DNA from: Rathayibacter agropyri
Lineage (GTDB): Bacteria > Actinomycetota > Actinomycetes > Actinomycetales > Microbacteriaceae
Length of the DNA stretch: 64,000 nucleotides
Direction of reading: 5' to 3'
Assembly (NCBI RefSeq): GCF_013249015.1
Contig: NZ_JABRPL010000001.1
Location: forward strand, 730,318-794,317
Shown: one piece after another, positions 9,365-16,672 of the stretch
Layout: the number at the start of each line of letters is the position of its first letter
Position numbering within the stretch: position 1 is the stretch's first letter
Program-made: the position numbers and the translations under genes
Notes under the pieces: generated by a model
The model's input: the letters and a program-made list of their open reading frames with translations, nothing else
What the model was told of the DNA's origin: nothing
Database searches by the model: none

Positions 9365-11489
9365 GCGCGTCGAGCTGAACCGTGTCGGCCGAGGTGATCT
9401 CGGCGTCTGCGCCGTCGAGGGCGCGGGCGGCGAGGCCGGCTTTCGCGTCGATGAGTTCAGCGATCTTCGCGTCGATCGTGTGGGCTGCGATGATCCGCCA
9501 TGCGGTGACGGGCTCCTCCTGGCCGATGCGGTGCACGCGGTCAATCGCCTGCGTCTGCTCGGCCGAGGTCCACGAGAGTTCGGCGAGCACGACGTTCGAG
9601 GACGCCTGCAGGTTCACGCCGACGCCCGCCGCCGTGAGCGAGCAGACGGCAACCGACACGTCCGGATCCTCGTTGAACGCATCGATCTGCGTCTGCCGGA
9701 ACGCCGCGGTCTGATCTCCCCGGATCGAGACGGAGGCGAGTTCGCGCTTCTCGAAGGTGTCCTCAGCCTGGTCCATCACGTCGATGTGCTTGGCGAAGAA
9801 GACCACCTTGCCGACCGAGCGGGCCAACTGCGAGGCGTAGTCCGCGGCCAGCGCCGCCTTCGCCTGTCCGATCCGGCGGACCATCGTGAAGACGTTCTCG
9901 CCGGTCTTGGCCGACTTCGACTCCTCCAGCTCGCTCTGCGCGACGATGCGAATGAATCGCTCGCGCTCGTCGTCGTCAAGCTCGTGCGTGATCGAGGCGG
10001 TGACGGCCCGGAAGCGCTGCAGCATCCGTGCCCCGAGCTCACGCTCGGCCTTCTCGATGGAGCGGCCGAGGTCATCGTCCAGTTCGACGGGAAGATCGAC
10101 AATCCGCTTCGAGGGCAGGTCGGCGGCGACATCGATTTTCTTGCGCCGGACGATGCCGAGGTCGATGACCGCCTCGCGCGCCTCCGGGTAGAAGCCTGTG
10201 TCGGCGGGGGTGAGGCCCGTCTCCTCCAGCCGGCCCATCAACTCGGTGCCGGGCTTGGTCTCGTCGATCCAGCCGAGGAAACGCCAGATCGCGCGGAAGT
10301 CGTCGACGTCGTTGATGAGCGGAGTGCCGGTGAGGGCGATCATCAGCGGATCGCGGCCGGGCGTACTCTCCCGGATCTTCGACGCCAGCGCAAGGACGCT
10401 CTGCGACCGCTGCGAGCGCAGGTTCTTAATGAAGTGCGCCTCATCGACGACCATTCCGCGAAAGCCCAGACTGCCGAGCCAGCCGATGTGGCGGTCGAGG
10501 ATGTCGTAGTTGACGATCACCACGTCGGCGAAGGCGTCGAGCGTCCCCCCGTCGCCGTGGATGACCGTGGCGCGGCGCTGCGGCGTCCAGTGCTCGACCT
10601 CTCGCGCCCAGTTCATCTTCACGACGTTCGGTACCACGGCGAGCAGCGGGTACGACCCGGTGACGGAGGCGGCGAGGAGGCTCTGCGCCGTCTTGCCCAG
10701 TCCGGGCTCATCGGCGAGGAGGAAGCTGCGGTGCCCCTCCCGCGCGCTCTCGATGAACCGCGCCTGGTGCGGCATCAGCTCCCGTCCGCGCGGCGAGAGG
10801 CGGTCGATCGTCGGCGGCTCCGGAAGCTCCATGCTCGCGGCGCGACCGCCGGCGCCGTACTCGAACGCCTTGAACAGCGGACCGAGCAGCTCCCAGTCGT
10901 CGAGTCGGCGGCGAGGCGCCGGAGCGGCGACCTCCGCGATCGAGAAGTCCGGCGGGAGGAAGGGGTTGGCGAGCTGACGGGCGCGCACTGACTGCGGGAT
11001 GACCTGCTTCTCGGGAACCTCGGGCGTGGGCTCCGGCTCCGTCACGATCAACAGTTCATCCGGGCTCAACTCGGCGCCGGCTTCGAGCAGCCAATCGCGG
11101 CGCAGTTTCTGCGCGGCCGGCGTGATGCCCGCCTCCGACTCGAGAAGCGCGATCAGGCTGGTGTCGCGCGCGGCCGTCTTCGCGAGGATCGTCGCGATGC
11201 CGTCGAGGCGCTTCATCTCTTCCGCGCGTTGAGCGTCACTGAGCGAGGAGTCGACCTTCACCCGCTTGCGTTCCTCGCGCATCAGCAGAGCGATCACCAG
11301 GAATTTCGTCCGGTTGGTCGGACCGACCTTGCCGGTCTGGGCCTTCGCCTCCACCTCGCGCACCCGGCGGGCGAGAATCGGGATGAGACCCGCGTTATCC
11401 AGACCGCGCGAGCGCGAGCGTGGGCGGCTCCCGACCGCGCTCGACGTTCGACGCGTCTGACCGGACTGACGCTGAGTGCCGCGAGCCAT
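9333..11489 (-). CDS. SNF2-family DEAD/DEAH-box helicase
   Basis: A 718-residue protein with a SWI2/SNF2 ATPase core. After about 240 residues of charged, uncharacterised N-terminus come motif I (DEPGLGKT, near 258-266), motif II (DEAH, near 346-349), motif III (LTGTPLI) and, in the second RecA lobe, GVNLQASSNVV and QAIDRVHRIGQ (motifs V and VI). Such proteins translocate on double-stranded DNA and remodel protein-DNA complexes. No nuclease or methylase domain is visible and no defence gene is next to it. The ATG at 11489 is preceded by GAGGAGGAG; longer upstream frames lack such a site. Confidence 0.88.
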   Translation of the reverse strand: MARGTQRQSGQTRRTSSAVGSRPRSRSRGLDNAGLIPILARRVREVEAKAQTGKVGPTNRTKFLVIALLMREERKRVKVDSSLSDAQRAEEMKRLDGIATILAKTAARDTSLIALLESEAGITPAAQKLRRDWLLEAGAELSPDELLIVTEPEPTPEVPEKQVIPQSVRARQLANPFLPPDFSIAEVAAPAPRRRLDDWELLGPLFKAFEYGAGGRAASMELPEPPTIDRLSPRGRELMPHQARFIESAREGHRSFLLADEPGLGKTAQSLLAASVTGSYPLLAVVPNVVKMNWAREVEHWTPQRRATVIHGDGGTLDAFADVVIVNYDILDRHIGWLGSLGFRGMVVDEAHFIKNLRSQRSQSVLALASKIRESTPGRDPLMIALTGTPLINDVDDFRAIWRFLGWIDETKPGTELMGRLEETGLTPADTGFYPEAREAVIDLGIVRRKKIDVAADLPSKRIVDLPVELDDDLGRSIEKAERELGARMLQRFRAVTASITHELDDDERERFIRIVAQSELEESKSAKTGENVFTMVRRIGQAKAALAADYASQLARSVGKVVFFAKHIDVMDQAEDTFEKRELASVSIRGDQTAAFRQTQIDAFNEDPDVSVAVCSLTAAGVGVNLQASSNVVLAELSWTSAEQTQAIDRVHRIGQEEPVTAWRIIAAHTIDAKIAELIDAKAGLAARALDGADAEITSADTVQLDALMHVLREAIG

Positions 11490-11799
11490 GCTCCTCCTCG
11501 ATGTGTGACGGGGTTGGAGGAGGGGTTCCCCAAGCTCTGCCGTCGCCGTGCATCCGCCGCAGAGCCTCGGTGGAGGCGATGGGCGTCGGTGCATCCGGTG
11601 GCCGTCGGGAACTGGGAGCAGCGGGTCTGAGACCCGGTCGCAGCATCCCCGGCGTGCGAGTGCATCGCCAGTGTACTCCTCGTCCGCGCGCCCGCTCCCG
11701 CGCGCCACGCCCGCTGAACTCGTGCGCTGCACGAGTGGTTGCGAACAGGGCGCGTCGAAGACAGCGTGCCCCGTCAGGCGCGCGATGTCACCCTGAACG
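11490..11799. other. Intergenic stretch between helicase gene and small membrane-protein gene
   Basis: A 310-bp stretch with no convincing gene. It contains a TACACT hexamer on the minus strand (11670-11675) that could be the helicase -10 element with a leader of about 170 bases, a small hairpin (11622-11636) within that leader, and the stronger hairpin at 11718-11736 listed separately. Confidence 0.5.
11718..11736. terminator. Hairpin between the membrane-protein gene and helicase gene
   Basis: Perfect 8-bp arms (ACTCGTGC / GCACGAGT) around a 3-base loop, 64 bp past the stop of the minus-strand gene ending at 11800. There is no clear T run, so terminator function is inferred from position. 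Confidence 0.4.
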
Positions 11800-12162
11800 T
11801 CACTCCGGAGTCGGCACGCGGATGATCAGACCCGCGGCGACGACGACGCCGACGGCCGCCAGGCTCAGCGACGACCACACCGCGTCGGGGAACGCGAACG
11901 GCACGACCGGATTCCAGAGCACCAGCACGGGCACCAGCCCGATCAGCCAGAGCAGCGTGCGGGCCTGGATCGCGAACCAGCCGATGACCGCGGCGAGGAT
12001 CGCGACCGGGTAACGGATGACGTCGTACGCATCAGTGCCCACCAGTGCGAGCCCCGCCAGCAGCACGATCGCCGCGAGGATTCCCGGCGCGAGTGCCATC
12101 CGCGCCTGGGCCCGCGAGGGGTAGCGGTCGGCGGACGCGCGGGTGCTCTTGCGGGTGCTCAC
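11800..12162 (-). CDS. Small membrane protein, DUF6804-like
   Basis: A 120-residue protein with a basic N-terminus and about four hydrophobic segments (roughly residues 25-42, 48-63, 66-82 and 95-113). The NPVVPF motif and overall layout resemble a small actinobacterial membrane family that I recall as DUF6804; this match is from memory. The GTG at 12162 is chosen because a TACGAT hexamer lies six bases upstream, giving a leaderless start. The gene is divergent from the CsoR-family repressor gene and shares its operator, so it may belong to the same metal or stress response. Function unknown. Confidence 0.7.
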   Translation of the reverse strand: MSTRKSTRASADRYPSRAQARMALAPGILAAIVLLAGLALVGTDAYDVIRYPVAILAAVIGWFAIQARTLLWLIGLVPVLVLWNPVVPFAFPDAVWSSLSLAAVGVVVAAGLIIRVPTPE

Positions 12163-12168
12163 CCTGCG

Positions 12169-12174
12169 ATCGTA
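12169..12174 (-). promoter_or_regulatory. Leaderless -10 element of the small membrane-protein gene
   Basis: TACGAT on the minus strand, with six bases before the GTG at 12162. The expected -35 region (about 12192-12197) falls inside the CsoR-type inverted repeat. Confidence 0.55.
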
Positions 12175-12182
12175 CGGGCGGC

Positions 12183-12201
12183 GATACCCCTCCCGGGTAT
12201 C
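12183..12201. promoter_or_regulatory. Probable CsoR-type operator
   Basis: GATACCC-CTCCC-GGGTATC, an exact 7-bp inverted repeat with a G/C-rich 5-bp spacer. This has the ATACCC...GGGTAT form known for CsoR-family operators. It lies between the divergent genes at 12162 and 12226 and covers the -35 position of both predicted promoters, so the repressor probably controls itself, its operon and the divergent membrane protein. Confidence 0.75.
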
Positions 12202-12213
12202 GTGAACGGCGCG

Positions 12214-12219
12214 TAGGCT
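12214..12219 (+). promoter_or_regulatory. Leaderless -10 element of the csoR-family operon
   Basis: TAGGCT followed by six bases and the GTG at 12226. The -35 region (about 12191-12196) is within the operator. Confidence 0.6.
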
Positions 12220-12225
12220 GAGCGA

Positions 12226-12504
12226 GTGATCGAGGACATCAAGAAGCGCTCGCTGCACCGTGCCCGCATTCTCGGCGGCCAGATGCGCGGGCTTGAGCGG
12301 ATGATCGAGAACGAGGACTACTGCGTCGACATCGTCACGCAGTCCCTCGCGATCCAGAAGTCGCTCGGGTCGCTGAACAAGCTGATCGTCGAGAATCACC
12401 TCCGCACCCACATCACCGCGATGTTTGAGGAGGGCGGCGACGCCCGAGAGGCCGCAATCGCCGAACTCGTGACGATCTTCGACCTCTCGCACAATCGTTC
12501 ATGA
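12226..12504 (+). CDS. CsoR/RcnR-family metal-sensing repressor with Cys-His-His ligand set
   Basis: A 92-residue all-helical DUF156 repressor. The family binds operator DNA as a tetramer and lets go when it binds Cu(I), Ni(II), Co(II) or, in FrmR-type members, formaldehyde. The ligand positions are Cys33, His58 and His62. Copper sensors normally have Cys-His-Cys, whereas nickel/cobalt RcnR has His-Cys-His-His, so this protein is closer to RcnR in its last position. Residue 3 is Glu, not His. The inducer cannot be assigned. The GTG start lies exactly where a leaderless transcript would begin. The stop overlaps the next gene by ATGA. Confidence 0.9.
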   Translation: MIEDIKKRSLHRARILGGQMRGLERMIENEDYCVDIVTQSLAIQKSLGSLNKLIVENHLRTHITAMFEEGGDAREAAIAELVTIFDLSHNRS

Positions 12505-13391
12505 GCACGGCGGCAGATCTCCTCGCCGCGGCGGCCGAGTGGCCGGTGCTGATCGACGGCGGCCTGGGCACCGAACTCGAAGACCGCGGCGCGGCCACCG
12601 GCTCCGCTCTTTGGAGCGCGCGCGTCCTCCTCGATGAGCCTGACCGCGTGCGCGACGCCCACCGAGCCTTCGCCGCGGCCGGTGCACGGGTGGCGGTCAC
12701 GGCCAGCTATCAGGTCTCGGTGAGCGGATTCGCGGCCGCGGGCCTTCCCGCGACTCTCGCCGAGCGGGCCCTCCGCGACAGCGTCGCGATCGCCCGGGAG
12801 GCGCAGGACGGCTGGGTTGCCGCCTCCGTCGGTCCGTACGGTGCGAGTCTTGCCGACGGCTCCGAGTACCGCGGAGACGACGGTCTCACGGTCGCCGAGC
12901 TCGCGGAGTGGCACGGCTCGCGGCTACACACGCTCGCCGCAGCGGCACCCGATGTCCTCGCCGTCGAGACCATCCCCTCCGTGCGCGAGGTGCGCGCCGT
13001 GGTCGCCGCCCTCCGCGGCTCCCCCGTCCCCGCGTGGATCAGCGTGAGCGCCCGCGACGGCACAACCGCTGCCGGAGAACCGCTCGCCGATGCATTCGCG
13101 GCGGCTGCCGCCTCTGACGACGTCCTCGGAGTGGGCGTGAACTGCTGCCCACCCGGCGACGTCGCGGAGGCCATCCGGATCGCCCGGTCGGTCACGGACA
13201 AGCTCGTCGTCGTCTATCCCAACAGCGGTGAGGAGTGGGACGCTCGCGAGCGCCGCTGGACAGGTGACGCCGCGTTCGAGCCCGCCCTGGTCGCCTCCTG
13301 GCGCCACGCCGGAGCCGGCCTGATCGGCGGATGCTGCCGCGTCGGCCCCGCGGCCCTCGCCGCGCTCGGCCGCAGTCTCGCGGAATCATGA
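12501..13391 (+). CDS. mmuM: Homocysteine S-methyltransferase (MmuM type)
   Basis: A 296-residue zinc-dependent methyltransferase that moves a methyl group from S-methylmethionine or S-adenosylmethionine to homocysteine, making methionine. It starts with the IDGGLGTELE motif and carries the zinc cysteines in GVNCC (near residues 212-216) and GGCC (near 276-279). Length is typical. It overlaps the repressor gene upstream and the macrodomain gene downstream by four bases each, so it is presumably under metal-responsive control. No MmuP permease is in the window. Confidence 0.92.
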   Translation: MSTAADLLAAAAEWPVLIDGGLGTELEDRGAATGSALWSARVLLDEPDRVRDAHRAFAAAGARVAVTASYQVSVSGFAAAGLPATLAERALRDSVAIAREAQDGWVAASVGPYGASLADGSEYRGDDGLTVAELAEWHGSRLHTLAAAAPDVLAVETIPSVREVRAVVAALRGSPVPAWISVSARDGTTAAGEPLADAFAAAAASDDVLGVGVNCCPPGDVAEAIRIARSVTDKLVVVYPNSGEEWDARERRWTGDAAFEPALVASWRHAGAGLIGGCCRVGPAALAALGRSLAES

Positions 13392-13906
13392 CCATCCTCA
13401 CCGCCGTGCGCGGCGATATCACCCGCGAGCGCGTCGATGTCATCGTTAACGCCGCCAACTCCTCGCTGCTCGGCGGCGGAGGGGTCGACGGCGCTCTCCA
13501 CCGCGCGGGCGGCCCGGAGATCCTCGAGGAGTGCCGGCGCCTGCGCGCGACGCGACTGCCCGACGGCCTACCCGCCGGCTCGGCCGTCGCGACCACCGCC
13601 GGTCGCCTCCCTGCCCGCTGGGTCGTGCACACGGTCGGCCCGGTGTTCTCCCGTGTCGAGGACCGGAGCGCCCTCCTCGCCTCCGCCTACACGGAGTCGG
13701 TGCGAGTCGCGCAGCAACTCGGCGCGCGCAGCATCGCCTTCCCGGCCGTGTCCGCCGGCGTCTACGGCTGGCCCATCACCGATGCCGCCCGGATCGCGGT
13801 CGACTCGGTGCGCACCGCCACCGCTCCCGACGGCGTGCCCACCGAGGTGCGCTTCGTCCTCTTCTCGGACGATGCGCTGGCTGCCTTCGCCGCAGCGCTC
13901 GACTGA
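13388..13906 (+). CDS. Macrodomain protein (ADP-ribose / O-acetyl-ADP-ribose hydrolase-like)
   Basis: A 172-residue single macrodomain of the MacroD/YmdB type. The ADP-ribose-binding and catalytic loop NAANSSLLGGGGVDGALH (from about residue 21) is intact, and the second loop has AGVYGWP (near 122-128). Members hydrolyse O-acetyl-ADP-ribose or remove ADP-ribose from proteins or nucleic acids. The ATG overlaps the mmuM stop. Its place as third gene of a CsoR-family operon is unexpected and does not by itself name the substrate. Confidence 0.92.
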   Translation: MTILTAVRGDITRERVDVIVNAANSSLLGGGGVDGALHRAGGPEILEECRRLRATRLPDGLPAGSAVATTAGRLPARWVVHTVGPVFSRVEDRSALLASAYTESVRVAQQLGARSIAFPAVSAGVYGWPITDAARIAVDSVRTATAPDGVPTEVRFVLFSDDALAAFAAALD

Positions 13907-14184
13907 CGCCTGCCCGTGAGCGCGGCCCGCCCCGTGCTGACACCGGGGCCCGAGGCGCTGCGGCGCAGCCCGCACTCACGGCGGCCCGTTCGACTCGGCC
14001 CGACAAGCACGTTGTTCATCGAATTCGACGGCGCAGAACGTCCATCGGTCGCCCGAGAACGTCCCTGCCCCCTACCGCGTCGTGGACTCATGCCTACCGC
14101 TCGGCGAGTTGTGGTCGATCATCTCGCTGCTGGGCGGGAGCATTCCGATTTCCGTGACAGAGCATTCCGGCGGTTCCGAAGGAC

Positions 14185-14652
14185 TCAGCTAACGGTCCGC
14201 GCCGCGAGGAGATGGATTTCGGCTCGGTGGAGGAATTTCTGAAACTGAACGAAATCGGTCTCGGTGTACTCGGAACGCAGGTGACTCTCGATTGCACACA
14301 CCTTCTTATCCGCCTCTACGGCGAGGGCGTGACCCTCAAGGGTGAGTTCACTAATAACGACTCGCGCATGGACGGTGGAGACCTCTCGCCTGACGAGACC
14401 CTTCTTCTCGAGGTTCCCGAGGACCGTAGCGATTGTCTGGGTTGACACGAGAACGGTGCGCGCGAGCTGCGCCGCAGATTGCCCGGGAACGTAGTGCAAA
14501 GCCATCACAGCGACGTACTGCGGGAGGGTGAGAGCCAGGGAGCGGAGCGCCCGCGACTTTTCCTGCACGAGGAGCTGATCGACGCGCTTAATGCCGTACC
14601 CAATCCGGGTCGACATGTCGGCCTGCAACTGCTCAGCACCTGGGTGAGGCAT
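14185..14652 (-). CDS. MarR-family transcriptional regulator
   Basis: A 155-residue winged-helix protein. The DNA-binding core runs from about residue 43 to 105: LTLPQYVAVMAL, SAAQLARTVLVSTQTIATVLGNLEKKGLVRRE, then a beta wing with ISELTLEGHAL. The ATG at 14652 has AGAGGA eight bases upstream. It lies 74 bp after the PPOX-type gene on the same strand and is probably the last gene of the MFS-monooxygenase-PPOX operon. By analogy with MarR systems it would repress that operon until an aromatic or phenolic ligand binds. Confidence 0.88.
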   Translation of the reverse strand: MPHPGAEQLQADMSTRIGYGIKRVDQLLVQEKSRALRSLALTLPQYVAVMALHYVPGQSAAQLARTVLVSTQTIATVLGNLEKKGLVRREVSTVHARVVISELTLEGHALAVEADKKVCAIESHLRSEYTETDFVQFQKFLHRAEIHLLAARTVS

Positions 14653-14726
14653 TGGCTGTGTCCTCTCTTTTCATTGAAGAGTGATGCCTCAGAGCGTACA
14701 AGGCCCACTCCAGCGTCTCATCTGCG

Positions 14727-15119
14727 TCACTGCTGTGACGAGCGGTCGGGTTCGATGCAGTAAACTACGCGATCAGCGACGTCGCCGGGCGGACCGTCCA
14801 TCCGCATGCCGTAGCGAGCGGCTAGCTTCGCAAAGAATCGCCCTTCACTGTCGTCAGCGATGTCCACGACACTCCCTCGCACCTCAAGGTACCGGTAGGG
14901 CTTTTCGGGGTCGCTGATGCACAGCGTGACACGGGGGTTACGAAGGATATTTCGGTGCTTGTAACGGGTCGTGGTTCCCGTGAGCCGGAGGTGCACGCCG
15001 TCCCAGGAAAACCACATCGGATTGGTCTGCGGCCAGCCGTCGCTGCGCAGGGTCGTGAAGTGACAGAAGACGGGCTTCGTCAGCAGGTCGAGGTGGCTGG
15101 ACGGAATAACAGAGGTCAT
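14727..15119 (-). CDS. PPOX-class flavin/F420-dependent oxidoreductase
   Basis: A 130-residue split-barrel protein of the pyridoxamine-phosphate-oxidase-like family. It has the FCHFTTLRSDGWPQTNPMWF strand pair, TTTRYKHRNILRNPRVTLCI with the cofactor-phosphate-binding residues, and a GSVVDI strand. Many actinobacterial members use F420, others FMN or haem; the cofactor cannot be fixed here. The ATG at 15119 overlaps the stop of the FAD monooxygenase gene (ATGA), which points to a joint role on the same substrate, for instance reducing the product of the monooxygenase. Confidence 0.85.
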   Translation of the reverse strand: MTSVIPSSHLDLLTKPVFCHFTTLRSDGWPQTNPMWFSWDGVHLRLTGTTTRYKHRNILRNPRVTLCISDPEKPYRYLEVRGSVVDIADDSEGRFFAKLAARYGMRMDGPPGDVADRVVYCIEPDRSSQQ

Positions 15120-16672
15120 GCGTGCTCCTGAGAGAGAGTCGGGGTGGAGTGGGTGAGGTCGACGAGGCGCTCGGGGGTGAGCGTGCTTCCGGAGAAGGCG
15201 ATGTACCCGTCGGGGCGGACGAGAGTGATCCGTCCGCCTCGGGGAGAGCCACACGGAGGTGTTCCGCTACGCAGGCGGGTAGCACGACGGTCGAGAGTGC
15301 GCAGGTGGAAGCCGGCCCGCCGCGCAAGGTCGATGGCCGCGTGCAGTCGACGGTCCGCAGTGCCGCCATCGAACAGGAGGGAGTAAGTATCGTCCGGAAG
15401 AGCGATCCGCAGAGGAAGACGCCGACCGCTCGGGACGTCGAAGACGTTCTGTCCTTTGACGAGAGTCCCAGTTGTGCCCCGGCCCGCCTGTTCACCGACG
15501 CGAAGGCTCTCGTAGCGGTAGCGCAAGCCTGCGAGGGTGGGCAGGTACACCTGCGAGAAATAGGGCGTGAGGGCTGCGGCGCGCACGAGAGCGTTGCGGA
15601 GCACGATGTCACGCTGGCGCGACAGGAGCCACAGGCGAGTCTGCCGATCAGCAGCGCGGACGATTTCTTCGGCAATCGGGCGGCGTTCACGCTCGTAGGT
15701 GCCAAGGAGCCGAGCATCGGCGTGCCCGTGATGAACTCGCGCGATCTTCCAGGCGAGGTTGTGTGCGTCAGCGATGCCTGCATTGAGTCCCTGGCCACCG
15801 GCTGGGCTGTGAATGTGGGCAGCATCTCCGATGAGGAATGCCCGACCGTGACGGATCTGTGCGGCCTGACGGGCGTGCACGGTGAAGGCACTGATCCAGT
15901 GGCGACGCGTGAGCCGGACGGTGCCGGGACCTCTTTCGTCAATGATCCGTTGCACGCCGGCGAGGGAAAGTCGCTCGGGGTCGGTGTCCGGGCGTGCGGA
16001 GGTAAAGAACCTGAAGCCGCCCTGGGGCAGAGCGGAGACAACCAGGATTCCGCGGCGTGAACAAAAGTAATGCGTCAGTGAAGGGTCAAGATCTCCGTCG
16101 ATGTCGGCGTCAATGACGACGAATGTCGCCGGATACGTCTCGCCCGCAAAGGGAATCCCCAACGTTTTGCGCACGGTGCTCGAAGCCCCGTCCGCTCCAA
16201 TGAGGTAGCTCGCCGAAATTGTCTCCGCAGCCCCGTCTCGCCGGACGGTCCGTACGGAGGTACGGCGGCTGTCGACCGCGATGCTCGTGAGTTCGGTGCC
16301 ACGTTCGACGTGGACGCCCCGCTCGTTCAACTCCGTCTCAAGGAAACGCTCGACGGCCGGTTGAGGCAGCACAGTGGCTCTCGCCTGGTCCGTGTAGCGG
16401 ATCGTGGTGAGTGTTCTTCCCTCCGAGTGATAGCGCATCCCCTTTTGATACTGCCCGGCTAGCTCAAGCTGGAGCAGCGGGTTGATTCGCCGGAAGAGCT
16501 CGAAGGTACGCGACCACACTGCGAGCGCTTTACTGTGCGGGGACGCCTGAGCGAGTCGGTCGATGATGCGGACGGGTACGGCGCGCCGAGCCAACTCGAC
16601 GGCGGCCATGAGGCCGGCGGGGCCGGCGCCGACGACGAGGACCGGCACGTCAGACTCGGAGGAGCCGCTCAT
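15116..16672 (-). CDS. FAD-dependent aromatic monooxygenase (PheA/TfdB family)
   Basis: A 518-residue class A flavoprotein hydroxylase. The N-terminus has the GAGPAGL dinucleotide-binding motif (near residues 15-21), the middle the IGADGASS motif, and further on GDAAHIHSPAGGQGLN, which binds FAD and NADPH. A C-terminal thioredoxin-like tail follows, as in phenol hydroxylases and in antibiotic-modifying enzymes such as rifampicin monooxygenase. The ATG at 16672 overlaps the stop of the MFS gene. Coupling to a drug-type exporter and to MarR suggests detoxification of an aromatic compound; the compound is not known. Confidence 0.9.
   Translation of the reverse strand: MSGSSESDVPVLVVGAGPAGLMAAVELARRAVPVRIIDRLAQASPHSKALAVWSRTFELFRRINPLLQLELAGQYQKGMRYHSEGRTLTTIRYTDQARATVLPQPAVERFLETELNERGVHVERGTELTSIAVDSRRTSVRTVRRDGAAETISASYLIGADGASSTVRKTLGIPFAGETYPATFVVIDADIDGDLDPSLTHYFCSRRGILVVSALPQGGFRFFTSARPDTDPERLSLAGVQRIIDERGPGTVRLTRRHWISAFTVHARQAAQIRHGRAFLIGDAAHIHSPAGGQGLNAGIADAHNLAWKIARVHHGHADARLLGTYERERRPIAEEIVRAADRQTRLWLLSRQRDIVLRNALVRAAALTPYFSQVYLPTLAGLRYRYESLRVGEQAGRGTTGTLVKGQNVFDVPSGRRLPLRIALPDDTYSLLFDGGTADRRLHAAIDLARRAGFHLRTLDRRATRLRSGTPPCGSPRGGRITLVRPDGYIAFSGSTLTPERLVDLTHSTPTLSQEHA

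Noticed and set aside
9357-10991. 544-codon plus-strand frame
   Set aside because: Antisense to the SNF2 helicase gene; no domain and no ribosome site.
9333-11732. Defence-island helicase hypothesis for the SNF2 protein
   Set aside because: No nuclease, methylase, PLD or other defence partner lies next to it; neighbours are thiamin and membrane genes.
15122-16060. 312-codon plus-strand frame
   Set aside because: Antisense to the FAD monooxygenase, whose motifs are unambiguous.
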